Below, one piece after another: positions 34,381-43,308 of a DNA stretch of 64,000 nt. Both the position numbers and the translations under genes were made by a program. The notes under the pieces are model-generated. The model made no database searches. It saw only the letters and a list, made by a program, of their open reading frames with translations, and had not been told where the DNA came from. Location of the stretch: positions 3,844,001 to 3,908,000 of the forward strand of contig NZ_RJKL01000001.1 of assembly GCF_003751945.1 (NCBI RefSeq). Reading direction: 5' to 3'. The stretch is from Couchioplanes caeruleus (GTDB lineage: Bacteria; Actinomycetota; Actinomycetes; Mycobacteriales; Micromonosporaceae). How positions within the stretch are numbered: the stretch's first letter is position 1; every line of letters starts with the position of its first letter.

Positions 34381-34821
34381 TCAGGCCACTACCAAGCCAC
34401 GAACGTCACGAGGGCGCCGCGAGTCCTCCACCGCCCGGCGGAGCGCTCGAACGACCTGGTTGAATACGCGAGCGTCCACAGCCGAGTACAGAGTTACCCG
34501 CCCACCGTTCCGATAAGCCTGCAGATACCACGAACAAGTCGCCCGCCGTCGCGTCGCGGCGAGCGTCCCGGCCAGGACGCTACCGAGGACCACGGCCAGC
34601 GAGGCGACAACCACTCCCCCGAGGGTCCAGCCGACGCTCGTAAGAGTGACGACGGCGGCCACCGTGACCAGGGCCTCGCCCGAGCCCCATCCCCCGGGCC
34701 GGCCGCGCACCAGCTCGATGTCGCGCAGTTCCTCGATGACGAAGACTTTGGCGGGACTGGTACGCCAGACGAAATACTTTTCGGTTACCACTGCGTCGGG
34801 ACCACGATAGTAGGTGCGCAT
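34381..34821 (-). CDS. DUF6232 membrane protein (right cassette copy)
   Basis: 146 residues from ATG 34821 (AAGGAG eight bases upstream). MRTYYRGPDAVVTEKYFVWRT at the N-terminus, two membrane helices (about 50-90) and ARVFNQVVRALRRAVEDSRRP near the C-terminus mirror the left copy. The function is unknown. It is the first gene of the inverted cassette copy. Confidence 0.82.
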   Translation of the reverse strand: MRTYYRGPDAVVTEKYFVWRTSPAKVFVIEELRDIELVRGRPGGWGSGEALVTVAAVVTLTSVGWTLGGVVVASLAVVLGSVLAGTLAATRRRATCSWYLQAYRNGGRVTLYSAVDARVFNQVVRALRRAVEDSRRPRDVRGLVVA

Positions 34822-35307
34822 CCGTACGAACTCCTTCCGCACTGCGGCAAGGAAGGAACTGGCCGCGACCGCGACTCCGAGAGAATTCCCGCCTCGCTCC
34901 TCACGCCGGAGATCCGGTCGACGCGACAGCCGGTTGCCGCCACCTGCCGCGTCATCCTCCCGGAACTCGCCCTGACTGCCTGCGCCGAGTCAACCACAGC
35001 CACCAGTCCGGTGGCCATAGCTCAGTCTGCCATATAGCAGATAGAGCGGAAGCTCTCTTGCCGGTCGCCGCGGTGCCGCCGTTGCCAGGGAGGCGTGCGG
35101 GACGGGGCAGAACGGGTGCAAACGCGAAGCCAACCGGTTGTCGCTCCGGTCACCCGACAGGATGAGACGGGCCCGCCGACCGTCCGCCAGGACGACTGTT
35201 CCGGCAATCCACATCAAGCTCCTCGACGCTCAGGTTCCGGCGAGTTCAGCCGTTCCTTCACCACCGAAGCCCTCGGCCGGACCCCCGCCGGGAACTGACC
35301 CCCTGGA
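34822..35307. other. Intergenic region with DUF6232 upstream elements
   Basis: About 490 bases without a credible gene. It holds the right-cassette upstream region: GAGAGAATTCCCGCCTCGCTC at 34879-34899 and a GGCGGCAACCGG-type core, both shared with the left cassette. The CTGC-N6-GCAG palindrome (35026-35041) is listed separately. The remainder presumably includes the promoter of the beta-helix gene. Confidence 0.6.
35026..35041 (-). promoter_or_regulatory. CTGC-N6-GCAG palindrome upstream of the right DUF6232 gene
   Basis: TCTGCTATATGGCAGA on the gene strand, 205 bases before the DUF6232 start. Partner of the motif at 29363. Confidence 0.45.
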
Positions 35308-37692
35308 GTGGATTTGACTCACCAACCACGACGCCCGCTTCGGACGGCGCTGCGCACGCTGCCTGCCGTCCTGGTCGCCGCGGCCTCACCCGCGCTCCCC
35401 GTCGGCACCGCTGCGGCGAACGCCGCGACCGAGCTGCCGGACGCGCCCTACTCGCTGGACGCGACCCACAGCCCGGCGCCCCTGACCGCCGCCGACTGCG
35501 CCACCGACGTCCGGTGCCGGCTCATGGCCGCGCCGACCGGCGGCGACGACCACTTCGACCTCCAGGCCGCGCTGACCGCCGCCGGCGGCCGGGCCCAGGC
35601 CGCGGTCGTGGACGCCAACGGCACAGTGGTCACCCCGGCCGTGCCGGCGACGGTGCTGCTGCGCGAGGGTACGTACTCGGTGACCAAGCCGCTGCTGGTC
35701 CCGCCGAACGTCAACCTGCGCGGTGCGAGCATCAAGACGACGGCCATCAAGATCCACGACGACGCGCCATGGATCAACTTCAACTACAACTTCATCATCC
35801 GACCCAAGGTGACCATCGACCTGGAGGGTGCGGATCCCGCCCCGGGCAGCGTCAACACGATCTCCGACCTGGCCCTCAACGGCCGGTGCATCAAGGGCAA
35901 GGGCGAGTACTCGGAGACGGGAAGCAAAGAGCCGACCATCCTGCCCGACGAGCAGTTCCCGTCCGGTTGCGAGAGCGACGCCGCGACGCAGAACAACGCC
36001 GGCGGCGGCATCAAGGCCGGGCACCGGTGGACCGTCCAGCAGGTCCGCTTCACCAACTTCAACTACTTCAAGATGTGGGTGAGCAAGACCCGCGACGTCC
36101 GCATCGTCGACAGCCGCTGGGACAACTGGGGCGGCGCCGGCAGTGGCGACGAGGACAACATCGGCGGCGGCGCCGGGGCCACCAACACCGTGATCGAGCA
36201 CAACCAGTGGGACCAGACGATCCGGGGCAACAGCTTCGACCTCACCCACGCCACGAACGTGACGTTCCGCAACAACAAGGTCGTGGCCAACCGGTACTAC
36301 GCCGACCTGCGCAACGTGGAGGCCTACGGCTCCGTCTACTTCGAGTCCGTTCTCGGTGGCATGGTCAGCGACAACGACCTGAAGGGCGCCAACATCGTCC
36401 TCAAGTCGAACGCCAACTACCTCCACGAGGGCGAGAACCTCGACGTGGTCAACAGCCGCGACATCGTGGTCACGCGTAACCGAATCCGCGACACCTTCAA
36501 CACCGGCATCACGGCCAACTACGACGACTACTCCCAGAGCCTCGCGACGCACAAGCGCTTCTCCGGCGGCAACAACGCGATCACCGACAACGTGATCACG
36601 AACACGGCCAAAAGCGCGATCATGATCAGCGGTATGTCCAACGCGGACAAGGACGCCCCGGACATCATCACCGGCAACCTGATCACCAACGTCGGCGTCG
36701 ACGGCTCCACCGAGTACTCCGGCTACGACAACGTCGGCATCGCGATCGGCATCGGCACCGGCGACAAGGTGCACCACAACACGATCGTCGACGACCAGGA
36801 GCGGCCCACCACCTGGTACGGGATGCAGATCGGTTCCAGCATCAACAAGGACATCACGGTCACCGGCATCCATCTGACCGACGCCAACGGCGAGGGCTGG
36901 AACGTCACCAGCCGGACGCTCGGCGGCCAGCGCAAGAACGGCGTCCTGCCGGCCCTCGCGCCGACCAACCTGGCCGTCACCAACGGCGTGTTCACGTGGT
37001 CGGAGTCGACGCCTCAGGACGCGGCGAAGGGCTACAGCCCGATCGCCGGCTACCGGGTCTATCGCAACGGTGTCGAGGTGGCCACCTACCCGGTCGGCAG
37101 CCACGTCGTCCCGGGCAACCTGCTCACCGCCGCGCAGTCCGGCTTCGAGTCCGGCGTGACCGGATGGACCCTCTCCGGTGGCACCGTCGCGGCCAAGACC
37201 GGCGACGCCGCGGTCGGCAACGGCTCGCTGCTGGCCACCACCGGCGCCACCTCGCGGACGGTCACGGCCAACGGCCCGGCGGTCCCCGTCACGGCCGGCA
37301 CCCTGTACACCTCGGTGGCCTCGTACAAGGCGGTCACCAACGACGGCCGCATGGTCCGCGCCGGCATCACCTGGCGCGACGCCAGCAACAAGTCGCTCGG
37401 GCAGGTGGCGGCCACGAACAGGTTCACCCGCGCCTCGACCGGTAACTGGGTCACGTCGTCGTACTCCCACGTGGCTCCCGCCGGCGCGGTGAAGGCCGAG
37501 CCGTTCCTGGTGATCGACAACTCGCTCGCCCACGAGCAGCACCTCATCGACCGGGTCGGCCTCGTCGCCGGCACCAACACCGAGGGCTGGACCGACGGCG
37601 CCTGGGCCCCGGGCAACCGCTACCAGGTGGTGGCCTACCGGCTCAGCGACAGCCAGGCCTCCACGCCTGCGACCGTCATCAGCGGGCAGTAA
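35308..37692 (+). CDS. Secreted right-handed parallel beta-helix protein
   Basis: About 794 residues. A signal peptide (RRPLRTALRTLPAVLVAAASPALP...ANAA) is followed by a pectate-lyase-like beta-helix (about 90-560) with rungs such as NVNLRGASIKTTAIKI, NTVIEHNQWDQTI and NVTFRNNKVVANRYY. A fibronectin-like linker (GYRVYRNGVEVATYP) and a C-terminal jelly-roll (FESGVTGWTLSGGTVA...) come last. It probably degrades or binds extracellular polysaccharide, substrate unknown. GGAG at 35305 suits a TTG start at 35314 better than the GTG at 35308 that overlaps it. Confidence 0.8.
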   Translation: MDLTHQPRRPLRTALRTLPAVLVAAASPALPVGTAAANAATELPDAPYSLDATHSPAPLTAADCATDVRCRLMAAPTGGDDHFDLQAALTAAGGRAQAAVVDANGTVVTPAVPATVLLREGTYSVTKPLLVPPNVNLRGASIKTTAIKIHDDAPWINFNYNFIIRPKVTIDLEGADPAPGSVNTISDLALNGRCIKGKGEYSETGSKEPTILPDEQFPSGCESDAATQNNAGGGIKAGHRWTVQQVRFTNFNYFKMWVSKTRDVRIVDSRWDNWGGAGSGDEDNIGGGAGATNTVIEHNQWDQTIRGNSFDLTHATNVTFRNNKVVANRYYADLRNVEAYGSVYFESVLGGMVSDNDLKGANIVLKSNANYLHEGENLDVVNSRDIVVTRNRIRDTFNTGITANYDDYSQSLATHKRFSGGNNAITDNVITNTAKSAIMISGMSNADKDAPDIITGNLITNVGVDGSTEYSGYDNVGIAIGIGTGDKVHHNTIVDDQERPTTWYGMQIGSSINKDITVTGIHLTDANGEGWNVTSRTLGGQRKNGVLPALAPTNLAVTNGVFTWSESTPQDAAKGYSPIAGYRVYRNGVEVATYPVGSHVVPGNLLTAAQSGFESGVTGWTLSGGTVAAKTGDAAVGNGSLLATTGATSRTVTANGPAVPVTAGTLYTSVASYKAVTNDGRMVRAGITWRDASNKSLGQVAATNRFTRASTGNWVTSSYSHVAPAGAVKAEPFLVIDNSLAHEQHLIDRVGLVAGTNTEGWTDGAWAPGNRYQVVAYRLSDSQASTPATVISGQ

Positions 37693-37732
37693 TACGGGAG
37701 CGGGATCCGGACACCGGATGCCCCGCTCACCC

Positions 37733-37772
37733 CAACGGCCCTGGCTGGCGGAAACGCCGGTCAGGGCCGTTG
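37733..37772 (+). terminator. Terminator of the beta-helix gene
   Basis: 18-bp stem (two G-T pairs) CAACGGCCCTGGCTGGCG / CGCCGGTCAGGGCCGTTG with a GAAA tetraloop, 41 bases after the stop. Confidence 0.85.
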
Positions 37773-37866
37773 TGCATCTCCTCGAGGAAACCGCCGAAGC
37801 AGAGCCGAACCAGCGCCGCGCTTGAGCCGGCGTTGAGGTTCGGAGCCGAAACCCATCGGTGATCGC

Positions 37867-38210
37867 AAGTTGCCGCCGTACGTCAGCCTGCGCGGCGCCG
37901 GGATCACCCAGACCGTCCTGCGGATGGACCCCAGCACGCCGTCGAACCGGCAGTACAGCACCATCATCCGGCACAACGACGTCGACGCGCCCGGCAGCAC
38001 CCAGATCGCCTCCGACCTCACCGTCAACGGCAACTGCCGCACCGGGGCGGGCGCCCCGATCCCGACCGACATGCCGGGCCGCCCCGGCGAGGACTGCGAC
38101 TTCCGCAGCATCCCGGGCGCCACCACCAACACCGGCGGCGGCGTCGCCGTCGGCGACGGCTGGACGGTGCGCCAGGTCCGGATCACCAACGTCCCACGGC
38201 ACGGCCCGGC
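37867..38210 (+). pseudogene. Truncated relic of a second beta-helix gene
   Basis: Translated sequence LPPYVSLRGAGITQTVLRMD, then a segment with IIRHNDVDAPGSTQIASDLTVNG and a final WTVRQVRITNV, aligns with residues about 130-255 of the complete beta-helix protein (VPPNVNLRGASIKTTAIKI ... WTVQQVRFTNF). There is no signal peptide or start region, and the homology ends before the longer part of the helix. It lies just downstream of the paralogue's terminator, pointing to a duplicated and then deleted gene. Confidence 0.75.
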
Positions 38211-38286
38211 ACCCGCGGCCATCGGCGATGCGCCGGGCCCTGCTTCCGACCGCAAGACCCCCGTCACTCACCGGGAAGGGGGCGCG

Positions 38287-38796
38287 TCAACCAATGCGGT
38301 GCTCATCGGTGGAACGCCGCTGGGCTGCCGCCCGGCGCACCATTTCCACCGCCTCGTCCACGGTCGCTGCGGCGGTGGGCCCCGCGATCGGCTGCCCGGC
38401 GCCGTCGCTCAGGACCCAGCCGTCGAGGCTGACCACCGGTACCTCGGTGCGCTGGGCCAGCGCGACCTCCATCAGAGTGCCCCAACCACCGCCGATGCTG
38501 AGCAGAGCGTCGCAGCTACGGACCAGAAGGCCGTTGGAGAGTTCACCGATCCCGGTGGGTACGGCCACGGTGAGTGGAAGCTGGACCGTTGAGCGCGCGT
38601 ACCCGGTGAGAAAGCCGATGACCGTCCCGCCGGAGGATGCCGCCCCCTCGGCGGCGGCACGGGACACGCCGTCGGTTCCGCCCACGACCACGGCGACTCC
38701 AGCGGTCGCGAGCATCGCACCGGCCGTGCGGGCTTGGGCGCACAAGGTGACCGCGGCCGCGGAGGGCCCGATCACGCCGATGTGCAGCGTTCTCAT
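38287..38796 (-). CDS. LOG/SLOG-fold protein (TIGR00725-like)
   Basis: 169 residues. It has a Rossmann-like SLOG fold: HIGVIGPSAA at the N-terminus, GVAVVVGGTDGVSRAAAEGA, and the phosphate-binding LLSIGGGWGTLMEVALA (about 108-124). The family includes nucleotide-binding and phosphoribohydrolase (LOG) enzymes that split bases from nucleotides, but the exact LOG PGGxGT motif is modified here. It is the last gene of the leftward operon, with a TGATG overlap with the NDK-like gene. GAGGAGG precedes two tandem ATGs (38799/38796). Confidence 0.78.
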   Translation of the reverse strand: MRTLHIGVIGPSAAAVTLCAQARTAGAMLATAGVAVVVGGTDGVSRAAAEGAASSGGTVIGFLTGYARSTVQLPLTVAVPTGIGELSNGLLVRSCDALLSIGGGWGTLMEVALAQRTEVPVVSLDGWVLSDGAGQPIAGPTAAATVDEAVEMVRRAAAQRRSTDEHRIG

Positions 38797-39686
38797 CATG
38801 CCTCCTCGGGCGGCCGGGGCAGGGAGCTGAGTGCGAGCGCGCCGACGGCGATGACGTCCCACTCGATGAAGTCGAGGCCCGACTCGTCGATGGCCTCGTA
38901 CAGTGCCCAGCAGTGCACCGGCCGTCCGGCCGCCAGGTCGGCGAGGTGCCGGTGCAGGTTTGCGGTGGGCGACGCGTCAAGGAGCCGGCGCAGCGACGGC
39001 TCAGCATTCAGCGACTGCGGTCCGGCTGTCCGTGCCAGTTGCCGGGCATCCGCGGTCAAGACCGCCGCCGGGACCCGGTCGGCGTGAGTCAGGGCTTTGA
39101 ACAGCTCCCGCCGCCGCCGCGCGGCGAACAGGATTCCGATCTCACGCAACACCTGCTCGGGGCCGTCGGACGCGTGCACCAGCCGGAACACGTTGTTGGG
39201 CGAGTCCAGCGACGCTCTCAGGGTGCCTGCCGTCCGCTGTTGCGGTTCACCGCTGCCCTTGAGCGCGGTGAGCCGGCGGGCCGCGGGTCGATCCGGCTCG
39301 GGTGACTCGTCCACCAGCAAGACGGCCAGGCTGTCGGTGAAGGTCAGCAGGCGGTCACAAATCGCCAGCCGGTCCCTTGTCTCCCAGCCCGGATCGGACA
39401 AGTCTCGGCGCCAGATTTCGCGGATGTGATGGCGATGCAGCCGAACGGGCGCGTGCGCCGCCACGGTGTATCCATGCCGGCGGAGGAACTCTATCCCCGC
39501 GCCGACCTGGTTGCTCACCACCGCATCCGGGGTGAACAGCAACAGAGCAGTGCGGTGCAGCACCTCCGGCCACGCCGGCCCGGCCACGTCGGACAGGTCG
39601 GTCACCGACTCATGAAAATAGATGTCACGCAGCCCGCGATCTCCGTCGGTGTCCACGATCATCGGTGCTGTGTGATAGCCGGTCAT
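38796..39686 (-). CDS. NDK-like domain protein with C-terminal extension
   Basis: 296 residues. The first 190 resemble nucleoside diphosphate kinase with rearranged spacing: RTALLLFTPDAVVSNQVGAGIEFLRRHGYTV (start of the ferredoxin-like fold), LTALKGSGEPQQRTAGTLRASL and NVFRLVHASDGPEQVLREIGILF, which keeps the phospho-accepting histidine. About 100 further residues are not from NDK and are not recognised. It may phosphorylate an unusual nucleotide or have lost activity. It overlaps or abuts the radical SAM gene's end (GTGA at 39692 or ATG 39686). Confidence 0.72.
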   Translation of the reverse strand: MTGYHTAPMIVDTDGDRGLRDIYFHESVTDLSDVAGPAWPEVLHRTALLLFTPDAVVSNQVGAGIEFLRRHGYTVAAHAPVRLHRHHIREIWRRDLSDPGWETRDRLAICDRLLTFTDSLAVLLVDESPEPDRPAARRLTALKGSGEPQQRTAGTLRASLDSPNNVFRLVHASDGPEQVLREIGILFAARRRRELFKALTHADRVPAAVLTADARQLARTAGPQSLNAEPSLRRLLDASPTANLHRHLADLAAGRPVHCWALYEAIDESGLDFIEWDVIAVGALALSSLPRPPEEA

Positions 39687-39688
39687 CG

Positions 39689-40894
39689 TCACCCCACCTC
39701 GGCCGCCGCGGGCTGCGCTCGCGCCAGCAACCGCTGGGCGTCCTGTACCGCGGCGGGCGGGTAATCGAAGATCTCCGCCAGGTGCAGCACGGCGCGGGCG
39801 GTGATCCAGTCCAGGACCTGAGCGTCGCACAGCTTCTCCAGGGAGAACGGTACGATCGACCGCTCGGCCACCCCCTCCTGCATCGCCTCACGCAGCAGTT
39901 GAGCGGGCAGGTCCAGTCCGCCCCAGGCGACGGCGTGAATCATCGGGTCCCGGTAGTACCGTTCTCTCATCGCGGGCCAGTCGTACTCACGCCAGGACAA
40001 CCGTGCGTCGAACGGCTGGGACTCCAGCACGTGCACGCTCGCGTCGGCGTGAATCTCGAGGTCGACGTGCCGGGCGCCGACGGTGAGCCGGCGGGACAGC
40101 GGCCGGCCCAACCGGTTCGACCGGCCGACAAGGGACTGCCAGGGTGCGAGCCGCTGCTCGTCCTCGGCGGGTAGCGCCAGGCCGCGACGGCGAAGCAGGT
40201 CGACGGTCCCCCGACCGTCCACGATGAACGACATGCGCTCGACGACGACGCCACGCCCGCTGGGTAGCACCAGCCGGGCGGAGCCGTTCGGTGCGTCGCG
40301 GATCCGCGCGCCGAGGTGACCGGCCAGTTCGGCCAGACTGGTGTCGTGCTCCACCCGCAGCGTACGCAGGGTGACACGCCAGTCCGGGGCGAGCGCCTCG
40401 GCCTTGGTGATCCACTCGGCGACGACGCGGGTACCGATCCGGTCGGCGTGGAAGGCGTCCAGGCTCAGTCTCAGCCAGAATCGCCCTTGCGGCCGGGGCC
40501 CGCGCAAAGCCTGCCAGGTGCGGATGTACTCCTCGGGCGGGCGGGGTGCGGACAGTGAGTGCCCACCGGTGTAGAGACCGAAGTCGAGCGAGGTACGCGC
40601 GCACGAGGCGATGACCGCGGTACAGAAGTCCGGCTCGTCCAGCGGTTCACCGCCGCCGCAGAGGACCACCCGCTTCGCGCCCGCCTCGACCAGCCAACGG
40701 ACCAGGTCGTCCGGATCCATGCCAGGCGCCGCGGGCCCGCGGCGCGGGACGGAGGCGAAGTTGCAGTGCGCGCAGCCGACCGAGCAGTGTTCGGTCGGCC
40801 AGACGAAGGCTGTGCTGGGATGCGGCGCGAGCCGGTCCATAGCCGGCGGGATCGCGTCGAGCAGCCGTCGGCGGAACGGGGTCAGCCCGGTCAC
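39689..40894 (-). CDS. Radical SAM enzyme
   Basis: 401 residues from GTG 40894. The [4Fe-4S] motif is CSVGCAHC (C37, C41, C44), a regular CxxxCxxC. Downstream come VVLCGGGEPLDEPDF (the SAM-binding GGE region, about 82-96), RFWLRLSLDAFHADR and a C-terminal domain without an extra cysteine cluster, so no SPASM domain. The reaction is unknown; it could modify a peptide, nucleotide or sugar. It overlaps the methyltransferase stop by four bases. Confidence 0.85.
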   Translation of the reverse strand: MTGLTPFRRRLLDAIPPAMDRLAPHPSTAFVWPTEHCSVGCAHCNFASVPRRGPAAPGMDPDDLVRWLVEAGAKRVVLCGGGEPLDEPDFCTAVIASCARTSLDFGLYTGGHSLSAPRPPEEYIRTWQALRGPRPQGRFWLRLSLDAFHADRIGTRVVAEWITKAEALAPDWRVTLRTLRVEHDTSLAELAGHLGARIRDAPNGSARLVLPSGRGVVVERMSFIVDGRGTVDLLRRRGLALPAEDEQRLAPWQSLVGRSNRLGRPLSRRLTVGARHVDLEIHADASVHVLESQPFDARLSWREYDWPAMRERYYRDPMIHAVAWGGLDLPAQLLREAMQEGVAERSIVPFSLEKLCDAQVLDWITARAVLHLAEIFDYPPAAVQDAQRLLARAQPAAAEVG

Positions 40895-41577
40895 CCCCGG
40901 CTCCTGGTGATCCGATGCACCCGGTACTGCTCGTAGCCGACGTCGTACACGTCGACGATCTCGGCGCGCAGCCCGTGCTCGTCGCACGTCCGTTCGACGC
41001 TCATCCCGAACCGCTCCAGCACGTCGGAGGTGAGCAGATAGCACCGGCCATCCTGGGCCAGGTGCTGGGGTAGGACAGCCAGGAATGTCGCGGTCGCCGT
41101 GAGTTCCGGATCGAACAGGGCACCCGACAGCGCGTCCCGGGGGGCGCCGGGTAGCAGCGGCGGATTGGCGATGACCAGGTCGAACGTCTCGTCTAGGCGC
41201 ACGCCGTACGTCTCGGGACGGGTCGTCGAGAAGTCGCCGAGCCGGACGTCGACCCGTCGCGCAACGTCGTTGCGCTCGGCGTTGCGGCGGGCGCAGTCGA
41301 CCGCCTTGGGGGATCGATCGACGGTCACAGTGTGCGCGCCCTGCAGGGCGGCCACGATGCCGAACGCCCCCGTGCCGGAGAACACGTCCAGGACTCGTTC
41401 GCCGGGGCGGAAGTCGATGCAACGCAGCAGGAAGGGCGAGGTCTTGGTCAGCAGCGGGCAGAACACCCCCTCGTCCACCACCAGGCTGGCGCCGCCGAAC
41501 TCGCACAGGTAGGGATACTGCACGTCTTCGTGCCGCTTCACGAGCGCCAGGGCCGGCGCGGGGTCATACAGGGACAT
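40891..41577 (-). CDS. Class I SAM methyltransferase (HemK/PrmC-like)
   Basis: 228 residues. SAM-binding motif I is VLDVFSGTGAFGIVAALQG (about 62-80), motif II VTVDRSPKAVDCARRNAERN, and the catalytic NPPL-type motif LVIANPPLLPG (about 131-141) indicates an N-methyltransferase acting on amide or exocyclic amino groups. The substrate is unknown. It is third in the leftward operon and coupled to the radical SAM gene. Confidence 0.85.
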   Translation of the reverse strand: MSLYDPAPALALVKRHEDVQYPYLCEFGGASLVVDEGVFCPLLTKTSPFLLRCIDFRPGERVLDVFSGTGAFGIVAALQGAHTVTVDRSPKAVDCARRNAERNDVARRVDVRLGDFSTTRPETYGVRLDETFDLVIANPPLLPGAPRDALSGALFDPELTATATFLAVLPQHLAQDGRCYLLTSDVLERFGMSVERTCDEHGLRAEIVDVYDVGYEQYRVHRITRSRG

Positions 41578-41600
41578 GGGTTTCCTTTGATGTGCGCTCG

Positions 41601-42302
41601 TCAGTGCCGGCTCGCCGAACCTGAGCGGCGGCCGATCCTGGCGAGAAGCGGTTCGAGGGTCATTTCGAGGACATGGGCGGGGCTACATGTGGGCTCGGGT
41701 CGTACGACGATCCAGCCGAAGTCGCGGGCGAATTCCCGAAGCACCTCGGCGACGGCGGATTGATAGGCGCGGAACGCCTCGTACGCAACGCCGTGCTGCC
41801 CGTCCCAGCGGCCGAGCTCGGCGGCGGTGAACCGCCCCGCGCGGCGTTGCCAGGCCAGATCGGGATCGACGTCGAGGAACACGACGGCGTCCGGGGTGCC
41901 GGCCGGCTCGAACAGCGCCTGGCACCAGGATCGTGACAGGTCGTCGCGGATCATCGCCTTGGCGACCGACCGGTGATACCAGCCATCCACCACCGCGACC
42001 GCGCCGGGATCCGCCTGCCAGGCTCCGAGACGGTGCCGGTACGCCGATGCGAACCACGCCGCGTGCAGGAAAAGGTGATATTGGGTGCCCATCGGATCGT
42101 GGTCGGGCTCCTGGTGACCGGCACCCCAGATCAGCCGGTGCAACTGGCTCAGGCGCTCGCGAACGGTGTCGTCGCCGAATTCGTAGTCCTTCTTGGGATG
42201 CAGGTACGTCCCGTAGCCGTGCTCACGCAGCCGGTCGGCGAGCAGGGGTGCGATCGTGGTCTTGCCCGCGGCGTCGATGCCTTCGAGAGCGACCAGCATC
42301 AC
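41601..42302 (-). CDS. Thymidylate-kinase-like P-loop kinase
   Basis: 233 residues. P-loop LVALEGIDAAGKTTIAPLLADRL (about 3-25), a DGWYHRSVAKAMI segment equivalent to the DR(Y/H) nucleotide-binding region, and a lid with WQRRAGRFT. It resembles dTMP kinase but is divergent in the base-binding part, so the substrate may be another nucleotide or nucleoside. It is second in the operon between the ArsR-type regulator and the methyltransferase. Confidence 0.82.
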   Translation of the reverse strand: MMLVALEGIDAAGKTTIAPLLADRLREHGYGTYLHPKKDYEFGDDTVRERLSQLHRLIWGAGHQEPDHDPMGTQYHLFLHAAWFASAYRHRLGAWQADPGAVAVVDGWYHRSVAKAMIRDDLSRSWCQALFEPAGTPDAVVFLDVDPDLAWQRRAGRFTAAELGRWDGQHGVAYEAFRAYQSAVAEVLREFARDFGWIVVRPEPTCSPAHVLEMTLEPLLARIGRRSGSASRH

Positions 42303-42324
42303 GTCTCTCCTTCGATGGCGGACG

Positions 42325-43308
42325 TCAATTGAGCTCGCTGCTCAGATAGCGCAACAGGGCCAGACCTGCGGTGCCCAGGCCGTACAGGACCCGGCCGCCG
42401 TCGCGACGCCGGTGTGCCACGTCCGCGGCGACGAGGACGCTCAGATGCTGGGAGACCGTGCTGGCCGACATCGCCAGCGACGCGGCGAGCTGCGACGTGG
42501 TGGCCGGTTCGGTCAGGCCGCGCAGCACGGCCGCCCGTCCCCGCCCCAGGAGGAGAGCGAGGCGGTCCCCGGAGATCTCCGCCGCCGCGGTGTCCAGGTA
42601 CTGACGCGGCTTGGCCAGCACGGTGGCGCCTTGCGTCTGATACCCCACAACCACGGTTCCGCTGCCGGTCGCCACCCAATGCACCGTCCGGTGCCCGAAG
42701 ATCATCGGCACCGCGACCAAGCGCTTCCGGCACCGTACCGGTTCATCGCCGGCGGAATCCCGCACTTCGAGCACTGGGGGCTGCCAGCGTAGGCGAGCGT
42801 CCAGACCGGCGAGCACGCCGCCGATGCCACCCGTGGCGAGGACCAGGGCGCGGTTGGCCAGATCGTCGCGAAGCGCGGTTTGCATCGCCGGCCAGTATGG
42901 GGCGAGCGCGACGTGCCAATAGTCGAGCAAGCCCTGGGAAAGCCAGCGTGCCCACTCGCCGACCTGGTCGCCGCGAATGCCCAGCTCGGCGAGGCGCTGC
43001 GGCGAAGCGTGACGGATCCGGCGTTGCAGCCGCTCCACGTGCTCCTCCACGGTCCGCCCGATGCCGTCCGGCGCGGGAGTCAGCAGGATCGAGGGGATTC
43101 TCGACAGCTTGTTGAACCAGCCGAGCAACTCGCCGGCGGCGCGTCGGCGGGCCAGCGCCTGACGAGCGGTCCGCTCCCATTCGCCGTGTGGCCACGGTGA
43201 CGGATCGGCTGCCTCGAGCGATGCGATGCTGGCGAAGACCTCCCACAGAGGACTGGCCGCGAGCCGCAGAGGAGTCGCCTCGGGATCGGCGACATGGATC
43301 AACGTCAT
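42325..43308 (-). CDS. ArsR-type winged-helix regulator with DUF5937
   Basis: 327 residues from ATG 43308. The N-terminal 220 residues match the DUF5937 region (SPLWEVFASIASLEAAD near the start). The C-terminal wHTH is EPATTSQLAASLAMSASTVSQHLSVLVAADVAHRRRDGGRVLYGLGTAG (about 268-316), an ArsR/SmtB-type domain without obvious metal-binding cysteines. It is first in the leftward operon and likely its pathway regulator; ligand unknown. Confidence 0.85.
   Translation of the reverse strand: MTLIHVADPEATPLRLAASPLWEVFASIASLEAADPSPWPHGEWERTARQALARRRAAGELLGWFNKLSRIPSILLTPAPDGIGRTVEEHVERLQRRIRHASPQRLAELGIRGDQVGEWARWLSQGLLDYWHVALAPYWPAMQTALRDDLANRALVLATGGIGGVLAGLDARLRWQPPVLEVRDSAGDEPVRCRKRLVAVPMIFGHRTVHWVATGSGTVVVGYQTQGATVLAKPRQYLDTAAAEISGDRLALLLGRGRAAVLRGLTEPATTSQLAASLAMSASTVSQHLSVLVAADVAHRRRDGGRVLYGLGTAGLALLRYLSSELN

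Noticed and set aside
35386..38271. 961-codon leftward frame antisense to the beta-helix gene.
   Set aside because: Val/Asp/Gly-rich mirror of a well-supported secreted protein, with no start signal or domain.
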